Shown one piece after another: positions 1 through 8,638 of a DNA stretch of 64,000 bases (positions are counted from its first letter, which is position 1; each line of letters opens with the position of its first letter). Below the pieces are notes generated by a model. It did not search any database. It was not told the origin of the DNA and saw only the letters and a list, made by a program, of their open reading frames with translations. The stretch lies in NCBI RefSeq assembly GCF_900163965.1, contig NZ_FULE01000014.1:124001-188000 (forward strand), in the 5' to 3' direction. Source of the DNA: Vibrio ruber DSM 16370. GTDB lineage: Bacteria > Pseudomonadota > Gammaproteobacteria > Enterobacterales > Vibrionaceae. A program made the position numbers and the translations under genes.

Positions 1-833
1 CCCAGCACTCCACCGGCATGATTACTGCCGAAGCCTTGCGGTGATAATGTATCCCGGTGCTGACTCCCTTTTTGCTGAACAACTGCAAAACCGTCACCAA
101 TTTCAACACCTTTGACTGCGTTGATACTCATTAATGCGTGCGCAATATCCGCATCCAAACGGTCAAACACCGGCTCACCCAGCCCGACCGGTACAGATGT
201 CGCAACAACCTGAATTTTGGCACCGATAGAGTCCCCTTGCTTTTTCAGGTCTCGAATCAATGCATCAAATTGTTCAACTTTATCGACGTCCGGGCAGAAA
301 AAAGCGTTGTTTTCGATTTCATCCCAATCGACTTTATCGATAGAGATATCGCCCATTTGTGACAGATAGGCACGAATTTCAATGCCATACGCCTGACGAA
401 GATATTTCTTGGCAACAGCACCGGCAGCAACCCGCATTGCCGTTTCACGTGCAGAAGAGCGACCGCCGCCACGATAATCGCGGATACCATATTTTTGATG
501 ATAAGTATAATCGGCATGTCCGGGACGGAATTTATCTTTAATCTCCGAATAATCCTGAGAACGCTGATCGGTATTTTCAATCAGCAGACCAATTGAAGTG
601 CCAGTCGTTTTCCCTTCGAATACGCCTGACAAAATTTTCACTTCATCCGCTTCGCGCCGCTGTGTGGTATAACGTGACGTTCCCGGGCGACGTCTGTCGA
701 GATCGCCTTGCAAATCTGCTTCTGTCAATTCGAGTCCCGGAGGGCACCCGTCAACGACACATCCCAGAGCAAGACCGTGACTTTCTCCAAATGTCGTTAC
801 ACGGAAATGTTGCCCGATACTATTTCCTGCCAT
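1..833 (-). CDS. aroC: Chorismate synthase, C-terminal end outside the window
   Basis: Converts 5-enolpyruvylshikimate-3-phosphate to chorismate, the last common step of aromatic amino acid synthesis, in the cytoplasm with reduced FMN. Reading the minus strand from the ATG at 833 gives the family start [20 protein letters not shown], followed by the conserved RRPG, the [21 protein letters not shown] block and a GFGSNHAGG stretch near the window edge. About 277 residues of roughly 360 are present; the reading frame is open to base 1, so this is a window truncation and not a broken gene. It lies downstream of prmB with a 249-base gap in which I see no other gene. The assignment is secure from sequence alone. 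Confidence 0.97.
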   Translation of the reverse strand, partial: MAGNSIGQHFRVTTFGESHGLALGCVVDGCPPGLELTEADLQGDLDRRRPGTSRYTTQRREADEVKILSGVFEGKTTGTSIGLLIENTDQRSQDYSEIKDKFRPGHADYTYHQKYGIRDYRGGGRSSARETAMRVAAGAVAKKYLRQAYGIEIRAYLSQMGDISIDKVDWDEIENNAFFCPDVDKVEQFDALIRDLKKQGDSIGAKIQVVATSVPVGLGEPVFDRLDADIAHALMSINAVKGVEIGDGFAVVQQKGSQHRDTLSPQGFGSNHAGGVL

Positions 834-1082
834 GCACTTTCCTGTTTATTCATGTTGTGGTTAACAAATCTTCTCAATCACCGCTTTCGTGATGAAAAAC
901 GCTGCTTGGTGACCAACGTTACTTCGCGAAAAATGATTTTTATTTTAATTCATGGTGGTGTCTGACGAACCCATCCGGCTCTGAGACCCCCATGTACATT
1001 TGTATGTGGCCTCATAGTCGCTTGATTCTGATTTGATGTAAAGCTTCAATCCCGGCACGACTCTCCCACCGGATAAATCGCT

Positions 1083-2015
1083 TTAATCACGATAGTCCGC
1101 AAAATGCTCCGCACATTCAACTAACTGTTGACGACTCAGCATAAAGACCCCATGACCGCCATTGGAAAATTCCAGCCAAGTGAACGGAATATCTGGATAC
1201 TGTGCCATCATATGCACCATTGAATTGCCGACTTCGCAGATCAAAATGCCTTGCTCGGTCAGATAATCCGGTGCATTGGCAAGGATACGGCGAACCAATT
1301 CCAATCCATCCGCCCCGGCAGCCAAGCCGAGTGCCGGTTCATGCTCAAATTCTTGCGGCAACGAGTCCATATCTTCCTGATCGACATAAGGCGGATTAGA
1401 AACAATTAACTCATACGTTGCTTTCGGTAAATCTCTGAATAAATCAGAACGCATCGGGAAGACTTGCTGTTCCAAGCCATGATCCTGAATATTGATCTCG
1501 GCAACGGCCAGAGCATCAGTCGAAATATCAACCGCATCGACCTCAGCTTCAGGGAACATATGGGCACATGCAATCGCAATACAGCCACTCCCGGTACAGA
1601 GATCCATAATTTTATTCGGTGTTTCGGTCAACCAAGGCTGAAACTGATTTTCAATCAACTCACCAATCGGAGAACGCGGCACCAGTACCCGTTCATCGAC
1701 AAAAAATTCCAACCCACAAAACCAAGCCTTGTTAGTCAGATAAGCAACAGGCTTGCGTTCTTTAATACGCTGAATCACCCGTTCGACAATACAGGCTCTT
1801 TCACTCATCGTCAGACGAGAATTTAATACGTGTGAAGGCACATCGATCGGCAGATACAATGTGGGTAAAATCAACTGAACCGCTTCATCCCAAGCATTAT
1901 CGGTCCCGTGACCGTAAAATAATCCTGCGGCGTTAAAGCGACTGACCGCCCAACGAATCATATCCTGAAGTGTATGAAGCTCAGCAACCGCCTCATCGAC
2001 AAAAATCTTATCCAA
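1083..2015 (-). CDS. prmB: Ribosomal protein uL3 glutamine N5-methyltransferase PrmB
   Basis: SAM-dependent methyltransferase that modifies a glutamine of ribosomal protein L3. A SAM-binding glycine motif ([11 protein letters not shown], about residues 138-148) and the catalytic SNPPY motif (206-210) are both present. I place the start at a TTG at 2015, giving [10 protein letters not shown] and 310 residues, the usual family length, because GGAGG sits five bases upstream; the in-frame TTG at 2027 overlaps that ribosome-binding site. Divergent from smrB with about 60 bases between them, as in other Vibrio and enterics. Known family role; the substrate is inferred from homology. Confidence 0.93.
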   Translation of the reverse strand: MDKIFVDEAVAELHTLQDMIRWAVSRFNAAGLFYGHGTDNAWDEAVQLILPTLYLPIDVPSHVLNSRLTMSERACIVERVIQRIKERKPVAYLTNKAWFCGLEFFVDERVLVPRSPIGELIENQFQPWLTETPNKIMDLCTGSGCIAIACAHMFPEAEVDAVDISTDALAVAEINIQDHGLEQQVFPMRSDLFRDLPKATYELIVSNPPYVDQEDMDSLPQEFEHEPALGLAAGADGLELVRRILANAPDYLTEQGILICEVGNSMVHMMAQYPDIPFTWLEFSNGGHGVFMLSRQQLVECAEHFADYRD

Positions 2016-2077
2016 AATTGCCTCCAAAAAGCGCTACAATACTGCCTATCCATATTTAACGAACATATGAACAGCGA

Positions 2078-2608
2078 ATGAGTGACCACGACCCATATCA
2101 GGATGATGACTCAAATTTATTCAACGATGCAGTAAAGGGCGTAAAAAAGTTGCGTCAGGATACCATAGTCCGGCAACCAAACAGAAATACCAAACACAAT
2201 TTAGCGCGTCGGAATATTCGTAATACCGATGATAATGAATTCTACTTTTCTGATGAATTCGTGCCACACCTTGATCAGGAAGGGCCAACGCGCTATGCAC
2301 GCAGTGATGTTTCCAAATATGAGGTCAAGCGGCTACGTCGCGGTGTTTATACACCGGACGTTTTTCTCGATATGCACGGCATGACTCAGAAGGAAGCGAA
2401 AAGAGAGTTGGCTGCAATGATCGCCTACTGTATTAAAGAAGGCATCCATTGTGCCTGTGTACAACACGGGATCGGCAAACACATTCTCAAACAGAAAGTC
2501 CCCCTATGGCTGGCCCAGCATCCCGATGTGATGGCTTTCCATCAATCACCGATGGAATTTGGCGGGAACGGCGCGTTGCTGGTGCTGTTGTCCGTTCCTG
2601 AGAAATAG
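2078..2608 (+). CDS. smrB: Ribosome rescue factor / endonuclease SmrB
   Basis: Smr-domain protein of 176 residues. In E. coli SmrB cleaves mRNA at collided ribosomes. The N-terminal half is polar and probably flexible; the Smr domain occupies the C-terminal half, with DMHGMTQKEA (the DxH type motif) and the HGIGKHILK motif visible, and ends in NGALLVLL as is typical. It is divergent from prmB and convergent with flhB; the 334 bases after its stop hold a repeat element. Identification rests on the conserved domain, its length and the prmB-smrB neighbourhood. Confidence 0.92.
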   Translation: MSDHDPYQDDDSNLFNDAVKGVKKLRQDTIVRQPNRNTKHNLARRNIRNTDDNEFYFSDEFVPHLDQEGPTRYARSDVSKYEVKRLRRGVYTPDVFLDMHGMTQKEAKRELAAMIAYCIKEGIHCACVQHGIGKHILKQKVPLWLAQHPDVMAFHQSPMEFGGNGALLVLLSVPEK

Positions 2609-2942
2609 CGTCCCCGGGAAATAATAAGGCAGGGGGATGCGCGAGACACAACACTCAACATCTCCCCTATCGGATGCTAGGGGCTGTTGATCTTTCGTGA
2701 TGTTTTTTGCAGCAATTTGTCGTGCATTTAGTCAAGGCAGGTCATGTGAAGTGTAGCGATCTACATGAACCATGACCTAACGCTGGATAAATGCACGACA
2801 AATGCTGCCCAGAGGGTTCATCTGAACGTGTCTTGCTCTTTGTTGCGGGTCATTTGCTTAGGATAGCTAAGCGGCATGCCCCGCGCCGCGATCAATACCC
2901 GTTCAGATTGAACAAAATTCAACCACAAAAGGTCAACAACCC
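2609..2942. other. Convergent intergenic region smrB/flhB
   Basis: This gap between two convergent genes holds no coding sequence I can support. Bases 2609-2677 are ordinary intergenic sequence; everything from 2678 to the flhB stop is the repeat element listed separately. I saw no classic hairpin plus T-run for smrB; the repeat's long imperfect hairpin may act in its place. Confidence 0.6.
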
Positions 2943-2945
2943 CTA
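2678..2945. repeat. MITE-like terminal-inverted-repeat element, long copy
   Basis: Starts TAGGGGCTGTTGATCTTTCG and ends in the inverted counterpart ...CAACAACCCCTA, so the ends are imperfect inverted repeats bounded by TA. The interior holds a long imperfect hairpin: GCAGCAATTTGTCGTGCATT on the left is answered by the inverse before GCTGC near 2810, with a small TGTAGCGATCTACA stem in the loop. A second copy lies at 4096-4277. This copy is 86 bases longer, the extra piece lying between GTTCATCTGAAC and GTTCAGATTGAAC. Its right TA supplies the first two bases, read on the minus strand, of the flhB stop codon TAG. No transposase is encoded; it would have to move in trans. Confidence 0.85.
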
Positions 2946-4073
2946 ATAATTCATATCGGTCGGAATGGTCATCGCTTCTTCATTGAGTTTTGGCCGTTTA
3001 CCGCCGCGTCGCCGATATTGACGAAGCTGAAACACGTAAGCCAAGACTTGTGCCACCGCCAAAAATAATCCATCCGGGATTTCCTGTTCTAATTCAGTGG
3101 TATGGTAAAGCGCCCGGGCCAACGGTGGTGCCGGCACAATCTCAATCTCATGCTCTCTGGCAACTTCACGGATCTTCAATGCAAGATGATCAATGCCTTT
3201 TGCGACAACAATCGGTGCTTTGTCACTATTTTGCTTATATCGTAACGCAACGGAGAAATGTTCCGGGTTAGTGATAATCACATCCGCTTGAGGCACATCA
3301 GCCATCATTCGTCGCTGTGCCGCTTCTCTTTGCAACATTCGGATCCGACCTTTGACTTCAGGTTTTCCTTCTGTGTCTTTATATTCGTCTTTGACTTCCT
3401 GTTTGGTCATTTTTAACTGATTGGCGTGCTGCCAAATTTGGAAAGGAATATCAATCGCGACAACAATCAGCAAAGAGCAACTGATTAACAGGATAAAATT
3501 CAATAAGATCTGCAATGCGTGATAAATATTTTGCGGAAAAGCATCCAGACTCAACTGGAATAAATCCACTTTTTGACTGTCGATCAAAAAGAAAGCGGCA
3601 CCGGCAACCAGTGCGACTTTCAAAATCGATTTGAGTAACTCAACCCAGCTTTGCAGACCAAACATCCGCTTGAGCCCACTCAGCGGATTCAATTTCGACA
3701 GTTTAGGACGGGCAGCTTCTGCTGAAAAAGAAATCCCACCGACACCGGCTGCACCGAGGAGTGCGGCAATAAACAGCGTGACCAGAATCAACACCATCGG
3801 TAAGATCAACGTCACCAGCGAGCCGAATAAAACATCAAACAGTTTCGGCAAATCAAAGATCTCTTCACGGCTCAGGGTAAATAGCCGCCCCATCGACAGA
3901 TACAGCGCCTTGGCTAAACTTTCGCCAAACCACATCAGCGCAATCGCACCAATAACCAGTACCGAAACCGACGCTAGCTCTTTTGAGCGAGCAACCTGAC
4001 CTTTCTCTTTCGCCTGCTCTCGCCTTCGGGGCGTGGCTTCTTCGGTACGTTCTTGTCCGTCAGACTCAGCCAT
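2943..4073 (-). CDS. flhB: Flagellar type III export apparatus protein FlhB
   Basis: Inner-membrane component of the flagellar export gate that switches substrate class from rod/hook to filament after self-cleavage. The 376-residue protein shows the family N-terminus (ERTEEATPRRREQAKEKGQV), four hydrophobic segments in residues 36-210 and the autocleavage motif NPEH, with N269-P270 as the cleavage pair. GGAG precedes the ATG by seven bases. Normally it directly follows fliR; here 201 bases, mostly a repeat element, separate them. Its TAG stop is formed at the edge of a second copy of the same repeat. The final gene of the fliK-to-flhB unit. Confidence 0.97.
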   Translation of the reverse strand: MAESDGQERTEEATPRRREQAKEKGQVARSKELASVSVLVIGAIALMWFGESLAKALYLSMGRLFTLSREEIFDLPKLFDVLFGSLVTLILPMVLILVTLFIAALLGAAGVGGISFSAEAARPKLSKLNPLSGLKRMFGLQSWVELLKSILKVALVAGAAFFLIDSQKVDLFQLSLDAFPQNIYHALQILLNFILLISCSLLIVVAIDIPFQIWQHANQLKMTKQEVKDEYKDTEGKPEVKGRIRMLQREAAQRRMMADVPQADVIITNPEHFSVALRYKQNSDKAPIVVAKGIDHLALKIREVAREHEIEIVPAPPLARALYHTTELEQEIPDGLFLAVAQVLAYVFQLRQYRRRGGKRPKLNEEAMTIPTDMNY

Positions 4074-4095
4074 GATCTGTTCTCCTCAAGGTGCC

Positions 4096-4277
4096 TAGGG
4101 GCTGTTGATCTTTCGTGATGGTTTTTGCAGCAATTTGTCGTACATTTAGTCAAGGCAGGTCATGTGAAGTGTAGCGAGCTACATGAACCATGACCTAACG
4201 CTGGATAAATGAGCGACAAATGCTGCCCAGAGGGTTCATCTGAACAAAATTCAACCACGAAAGGCCAACAGCCCCTA
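4096..4277. repeat. MITE-like terminal-inverted-repeat element, short copy
   Basis: A 182-base element in the same orientation as the copy at 2678-2945, beginning TAGGGGCTGTTGATCTTTCG and ending CGAAAGGCCAACAGCCCCTA, so the terminal inverted repeats are nearly perfect here. The central hairpin is conserved with a few changes. It fills the fliR-flhB junction: its right end overlaps the fliR stop codon TAG (4275-4277) and its left end stops about 22 bases before the flhB ATG, sparing the flhB ribosome-binding site. No coding capacity. It could affect readthrough or mRNA processing between fliR and flhB. Confidence 0.87.
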
Positions 4278-5057
4278 ACAATCCAGTCGTATAAACCGAC
4301 AAATCTGAGCCTGTCCCTGCTCCCAGAAAATCTCATAATGACTGTACAGCCCAGTCACAATGTACCAGCACAGCAATAACCCGACCATGAGCGCAAAAGC
4401 AAAACCAAGCGAAAAGATATTGAGCTGAGGTGCTGCACGAGTCATGACACCAAACGAAAGATTGACGGTCAATAAAGCAATAATGCCGGAAAGAGACATG
4501 GTCAAAGCAACTTTGAACATAATTCCAAACCACAACGCCAGTTCACGAAAGTCAACGGATGTCAGACCCCCTTGGCCAATCGGTAATGACTTAAAGCTAA
4601 AGGCAACCAGTTGCAGCATCTTTAAATGGCCATCACTGGCCAGAAAGAACATCGTCGCCAGAAACATAAAAAACTGTCCCAGTAACGGGGTGTTCTGCCC
4701 ATTGGCCGGGTCAACCATCGACGCAAAACCTAAACTCGATTGCATACCGATAATTTGTCCCAGCATGACAAACGTCTGAATCATAAACTGTGTCACCGTT
4801 CCCATGGCTACACCAATAATAATTTGCTCAAAAGTAATCATAAATCCCTGTAGGGAGAGCAATTCAATATTTGAGGGAACAGCCGGAATTACTGGCATGA
4901 TAGCAAAGGTGATAGCAAGACCAAGGTAGAGACGAACGCGGGCAGTGACAAAACGAGCCCCTGTCACAGTCATCACCATCAACATGGCCGAGATTCGGGT
5001 CAGCGGCCAAAAATAGGTGGCAATCCAATCTAAAATCAGGTCTGCCGGATATGTCAT
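4275..5057 (-). CDS. fliR: Flagellar type III export apparatus protein FliR
   Basis: Inner-membrane export-gate subunit that assembles with FliP and FliQ. I choose the ATG at 5057 (MTYPADLILDWIATYFWPLTR, 260 residues), ten bases after the fliQ stop; an upstream ATG at 5096 would overlap fliQ and add an unusual 13-residue tail. Six or so hydrophobic segments and the conserved GMQSSLGFASMVDPANGQN loop are visible. The protein ends RLDC and its TAG stop coincides with the terminal TA of the adjacent repeat element, although the C-terminus itself looks native. Confidence 0.96.
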   Translation of the reverse strand: MTYPADLILDWIATYFWPLTRISAMLMVMTVTGARFVTARVRLYLGLAITFAIMPVIPAVPSNIELLSLQGFMITFEQIIIGVAMGTVTQFMIQTFVMLGQIIGMQSSLGFASMVDPANGQNTPLLGQFFMFLATMFFLASDGHLKMLQLVAFSFKSLPIGQGGLTSVDFRELALWFGIMFKVALTMSLSGIIALLTVNLSFGVMTRAAPQLNIFSLGFAFALMVGLLLCWYIVTGLYSHYEIFWEQGQAQICRFIRLDC

Positions 5058-5067
5058 TACGTGCGCC

Positions 5068-5337
5068 TCAATAGAGGATCTGTGGTAAACGATCAATCAT
5101 GGAATAAAAGAACTCCATTAAAATCCGAGTCATCCAGTGGGCAAACAGCATCAACGCCAGCAAGGTCACGATTAAACGGGGGAGAAAGCTGAGTGTTTGC
5201 TCGTTAATTGAGGTTGCCGCCTGAAAGACTGCAACCGCTAAACCAATCAATAAACCGGGCACAATGATTGCCGAAACCATTAACAGTACAATCCATAAAG
5301 CATCGCGGAATATTTCAACAAAAGCTTCTGGGGTCAT
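5068..5337 (-). CDS. fliQ: Flagellar type III export apparatus protein FliQ
   Basis: Small (89-residue) export-gate protein with two transmembrane helices, roughly residues 13-37 and 50-72, separated by the conserved AATSINEQTLSF loop. It packs around FliP/FliR in the membrane at the base of the flagellum. Starts eight bases after the fliP stop and ends ten bases before the fliR start, so it is translated as part of the fliK-flhB unit. Length and sequence are fully typical. Confidence 0.96.
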   Translation of the reverse strand: MTPEAFVEIFRDALWIVLLMVSAIIVPGLLIGLAVAVFQAATSINEQTLSFLPRLIVTLLALMLFAHWMTRILMEFFYSMIDRLPQILY

Positions 5338-5345
5338 TGTACCTC

Positions 5346-6224
5346 CTAAAGTGCAAAGCTACCTGCCAGCGTTGACAGAATCAGGTTCCATCCATCAACT
5401 AACACAAACAACATCAGCTTGAATGGCAAAGAAACAATCATAGGAGACAACATCATCATCCCCATCGCCATCAAGACCGAGGCGACCACCAAGTCAATCA
5501 CCAAGAAAGGGAGAAACAGCATAAAACCGATCTGAAAGGCGGTTTTTAACTCAGACGTGATAAAAGCCGGTATCAAGACTGTCATTTCAACATCTTGCGG
5601 ATCAGTTGCCTGCGAGCCGGACATATTCACAAACGTTTCTAAATCTTTGACCCGCGTCTGCTTGAGCATGAAAGCTCGCATCGGTTTCTGTGCTTCGTCA
5701 AAGGCTTGGCGCGCATTAATCTGCTCATTGAGATAAGGCTGGATCGCGCGCTCATTTACTTGGTGAAATACCGGAGACATAATAAAAAAGGTCAGAAATA
5801 ACGCTATCCCGATGATGACTTGGTTTGACGGTGTCTGCTGCAATCCCATGGCTTGGCGCAGAATCGACATGACCACAACAATCCGGGTAAATGAGGTCAT
5901 TAAAATGACGAGTGCCGGCAGGAAACCAAGCATCGTCATTAAACCAAGGATTTGCAGACTAATCGAATAATCCTGACTACCGTCAGGATTAGTTGTCATT
6001 GTAATGGCAGGAATACCAGCCTGATTTGAGTGAGCCACCGTTGCTGTATTGGAAAGACCTTGTGCGGTAATGCTTTGCGTCACCGTACTATTGGCGGGTT
6101 GAACTTCTCCCGGAGCAGGCGCCGCCCGGGATATCCCCGAAAACGCCCCTAAACACAGCACCAGCCCGAGAAAGGCCAGTCTGTTCAAATGCGATGTGAT
6201 TAAATCGAAACTATATTTTATCAT
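5346..6224 (-). CDS. fliP: Flagellar type III export apparatus protein FliP
   Basis: Core pore subunit of the flagellar export gate. The 292-residue product has an N-terminal hydrophobic signal-like segment (about residues 17-34, ending AAPAP), a longer than usual polar spacer (35-85), then the conserved membrane part with [20 protein letters not shown] and the C-terminal [20 protein letters not shown]. Start codon overlaps the fliO stop in an ATGA arrangement, implying coupled translation. The spacer makes it longer than E. coli FliP (about 245 residues). Confidence 0.96.
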   Translation of the reverse strand: MIKYSFDLITSHLNRLAFLGLVLCLGAFSGISRAAPAPGEVQPANSTVTQSITAQGLSNTATVAHSNQAGIPAITMTTNPDGSQDYSISLQILGLMTMLGFLPALVILMTSFTRIVVVMSILRQAMGLQQTPSNQVIIGIALFLTFFIMSPVFHQVNERAIQPYLNEQINARQAFDEAQKPMRAFMLKQTRVKDLETFVNMSGSQATDPQDVEMTVLIPAFITSELKTAFQIGFMLFLPFLVIDLVVASVLMAMGMMMLSPMIVSLPFKLMLFVLVDGWNLILSTLAGSFAL

Positions 6225-6604
6225 TCTTTTTTCAGAAACCGATTAAGTTGCCCCGCAAAAGGGTGTTCCGCTGCCTGAGACTTTGACGTCAACGGTTGTT
6301 CAAGCTTGGAAATCAATTGAATCGAATGGCTTGTCGCACCAACTAAAAACTGCTCTTCTCCGGCTTGAACAACTAACAGTTTTTCTTTCGTGCCAATCGG
6401 AAGTTGACGAATGATCATCAGATCTTTTTGATGCCCCAATGCCGGTAGCCGCATCTTTTTGAGTAACAATGCCAGAACCAAGATAATGGCAACCACAAAA
6501 ATTAAAGACCCCAGAGTGGTTAAAATACTCATGGAGTCACCAACCTCGGCCCAAACGGGAAAGGCACAGAAAAACAGACCGGACAAGCTTATTAATCGTG
6601 TCAT
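6221..6604 (-). CDS. fliO: Flagellar biosynthesis protein FliO
   Basis: Membrane factor that helps assemble FliP into the export gate. I take the ATG at 6604 ([16 protein letters not shown], 127 residues); one codon earlier is a TTG. A signal-like first segment (residues 3-18), one strong transmembrane helix (about 28-47, [20 protein letters not shown]) and a cytoplasmic FliO domain with [15 protein letters not shown] are seen. Five bases separate it from fliN and it overlaps fliP by four. Poorly conserved family, but position and motif make the call firm. Confidence 0.93.
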   Translation of the reverse strand: MTRLISLSGLFFCAFPVWAEVGDSMSILTTLGSLIFVVAIILVLALLLKKMRLPALGHQKDLMIIRQLPIGTKEKLLVVQAGEEQFLVGATSHSIQLISKLEQPLTSKSQAAEHPFAGQLNRFLKKE

Positions 6605-6612
6605 CAACGTGC

Positions 6613-7026
6613 TTATCTCAGCTTCTTAATCCGTTCTGTCTGGCTGATAACATCGGTTAAACGGATACCGAATTTATCGTTCACCACCACAACCTCACCA
6701 TGGGCAATCAACGTCCCATTGACGAGCACATCCAAAGATTCTCCGGCAATACGATCCAATTCAACGACCGAGCCTTGGTTCAATTGCAGCAAATTACGGA
6801 TACTAATTTGTGACCGACCGACTTCCATCGAAATCGTCACTGGAATATCCATAATCGTATCCAGTTTTCGTCGCTCATCTTCTGAAATAGGCTGTGATGT
6901 ATCTTTCAACTCTTCAAGCGGAGCCGCCAATATTTCATCAATATCATCATCTGACGTTGCATTCGGGTCTTCACCTAGCGCCGCAGCCCATTCATCTGCC
7001 AGTTTTTGATCATCAATATCAGACAT
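6613..7026 (-). CDS. fliN: Flagellar motor switch protein FliN
   Basis: C-ring switch component, 137 residues. An acidic, variable N-terminal half (to about residue 50) precedes the SpoA-type domain with IPVTISMEVGRSQISIRNLL and DRIAGESLDVLVNG. It builds the bottom of the C ring with FliM and docks the export ATPase through FliH. Located five bases after fliM, as in nearly all flagellar operons. Confidence 0.96.
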   Translation of the reverse strand: MSDIDDQKLADEWAAALGEDPNATSDDDIDEILAAPLEELKDTSQPISEDERRKLDTIMDIPVTISMEVGRSQISIRNLLQLNQGSVVELDRIAGESLDVLVNGTLIAHGEVVVVNDKFGIRLTDVISQTERIKKLR

Positions 7027-7031
7027 CTTCG

Positions 7032-8087
7032 CTACCTATCTTTATCTTTTACTTCATCTTCTCTTTCAAGATCGGAAATAATATCCTCACTCAAAAAAGC
7101 CAAATCCGTCTTCACAACATCAGGACGTTTGATTTTCTGTGAAATCTGGATGGCCAGATTATCTTCCGAACGCCCCATTTTCACCCGGAAAGTCGGCAGT
7201 TCTTCTACAAACATAATCGCATGTTCAGGCATTTCTATCGGGATGACATCCCCGGCCTGTAACTCCATCAAATCTCTTAATGCCAGAACTTTTTCCAACA
7301 AATTCACGCGGAAATTGACCGGCACATCCATAATCTCTTCACGCAGCGCTGAGCTCCAGCGAACATCCGTTTCCATTTTATCCGACTGAACCCCGGCGTC
7401 TAGAAGCTCACGAATCGGCTCAAGCATCGAGTATGGCATGACCATATGGAAATCACCACCGCCGCCATCGACCTCAATATGAAATGAGCTCACCACAATT
7501 ACTTCCGTCGGGCTGACAATATTCGCCATACTCGGGTTCACTTCAGAGTCAAGATATTCAAACTCAACGCCCATCACCGGCGACCAAGCTTCTTTATAAT
7601 CTCCGAATACGATTTTCAACAATAGCTGAATGACGCGCCGCTCTGTCGGTGTAAACTCACGCCCTTCAATTCTGGCGTGAAAACGGCCATCCCCACCAAA
7701 GAAATTTTCCACCAGAATGAACACTAAACGTGCTTCCATGGTGATTAGTGCCGTCCCCTTCAATGGACGAAAACGCACCATATTGAGACTGGTCGGGACA
7801 TACAACGTATTTTGGTACTCGCCGAACTTCATCATCTGGACGCCGTTAATTGACACTTCGGCTGTTTTTCTCAGCATATTAAATAAGCTGATACGCAAAT
7901 GACGCGCAAACCGTTCGTTAATTAACTCCAGCGTCGGCATCCGTCCCCGGACAATACGATCCTGAGAAGAAAAATCAAAATTGGTCGCCTCACGCGTATC
8001 CGTGTCTAATTCTTCATCATCATCATCGACACTATCAACACCATGTAATAGCGCATCAATCTCGTCCTGGCTTAATAGATCAGTCAC
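7032..8087 (-). CDS. fliM: Flagellar motor switch protein FliM
   Basis: Middle layer of the C ring; binds phosphorylated CheY to reverse rotation. The 351-residue protein starts with the CheY-binding segment (LSQDEIDALLHGV, residues 4-16), followed by the CheC-like middle domain with GRMPTLELINERFARHLR and a C-terminal SpoA domain. The start is a GTG preceded by AGGTGA; no ATG alternative is in frame. Eight bases downstream of fliL. Confidence 0.97.
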   Translation of the reverse strand: MTDLLSQDEIDALLHGVDSVDDDDEELDTDTREATNFDFSSQDRIVRGRMPTLELINERFARHLRISLFNMLRKTAEVSINGVQMMKFGEYQNTLYVPTSLNMVRFRPLKGTALITMEARLVFILVENFFGGDGRFHARIEGREFTPTERRVIQLLLKIVFGDYKEAWSPVMGVEFEYLDSEVNPSMANIVSPTEVIVVSSFHIEVDGGGGDFHMVMPYSMLEPIRELLDAGVQSDKMETDVRWSSALREEIMDVPVNFRVNLLEKVLALRDLMELQAGDVIPIEMPEHAIMFVEELPTFRVKMGRSEDNLAIQISQKIKRPDVVKTDLAFLSEDIISDLEREDEVKDKDR

Positions 8088-8094
8088 ACATCAC

Positions 8095-8601
8095 CTATTG
8101 AATTACAAAATCAGTAAACAGAACTCGTTCAATCACCGGCTGACCGACCGCTTTGGTCAACGCAGTTTGAATATCTTTCGTCGCCCGGTCACGTAACTCA
8201 ATCCGCCCATTGGGGGATCGCAACTGTTCTACCGTCGCAGAAGCAAACGTCGAGAGCAGCGAACTTTCAATTAATGGAGAGTGGTAACGGGCCTGATTTT
8301 CATTTTCACTCCCTCGTACCATTAATTGAACTTTAATCTGAACCATCCGATCACGTTTATCACCCGTGACATTAAACACAAATGGTTGAGGAAGGCTGAC
8401 ATAAGCCACAGGTTCATTATTACTATCAACCTTCGCAACACTTTGTTCTGGTTCTGCACTTTGAGACTCGTCATCCGAGCCCATCATAAAAAATGCAGCA
8501 CCGCCACCAACCAACAGCAATACCACCAAGGCGATAATGATAATCAAAAGTTTCTTTTTGCCGCCGGATGCATTTTCTGCGACACCATTCTCATCTGCCA
8601 T
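8095..8601 (-). CDS. fliL: Flagellar basal body-associated protein FliL
   Basis: Inner-membrane protein that supports the stator ring. The 168 residues consist of a short polar N-terminus, one transmembrane helix (about 17-38, LLIIIIALVVLLLVGGGAAFF), an acidic linker and a periplasmic stomatin-like domain. Starts 37 bases after the fliK stop and is tightly joined to fliM. Typical length and composition. Confidence 0.95.
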   Translation of the reverse strand: MADENGVAENASGGKKKLLIIIIALVVLLLVGGGAAFFMMGSDDESQSAEPEQSVAKVDSNNEPVAYVSLPQPFVFNVTGDKRDRMVQIKVQLMVRGSENENQARYHSPLIESSLLSTFASATVEQLRSPNGRIELRDRATKDIQTALTKAVGQPVIERVLFTDFVIQ

Positions 8602-8638
8602 AATTATCTCTGCATGTGCAACATACTAATTTTTAACT

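Noticed and set aside
2823..2911. Truncated transposase gene in the long repeat copy
   Set aside because: The open stretch is too short to compare with any transposase family.
2678..4277. Repeat-mediated rearrangement that removed flhA from next to flhB
   Set aside because: As I recall, V. cholerae also has aroC-prmB-smrB beside flhB with flhA elsewhere, so the order looks ancestral.
4333..4533. Minus-strand frame inside fliR
   Set aside because: Shadow frame of fliR with no start site or family features; same reasoning removes the other frames antisense or overlapping to fliK, the synthase and the orphan genes.
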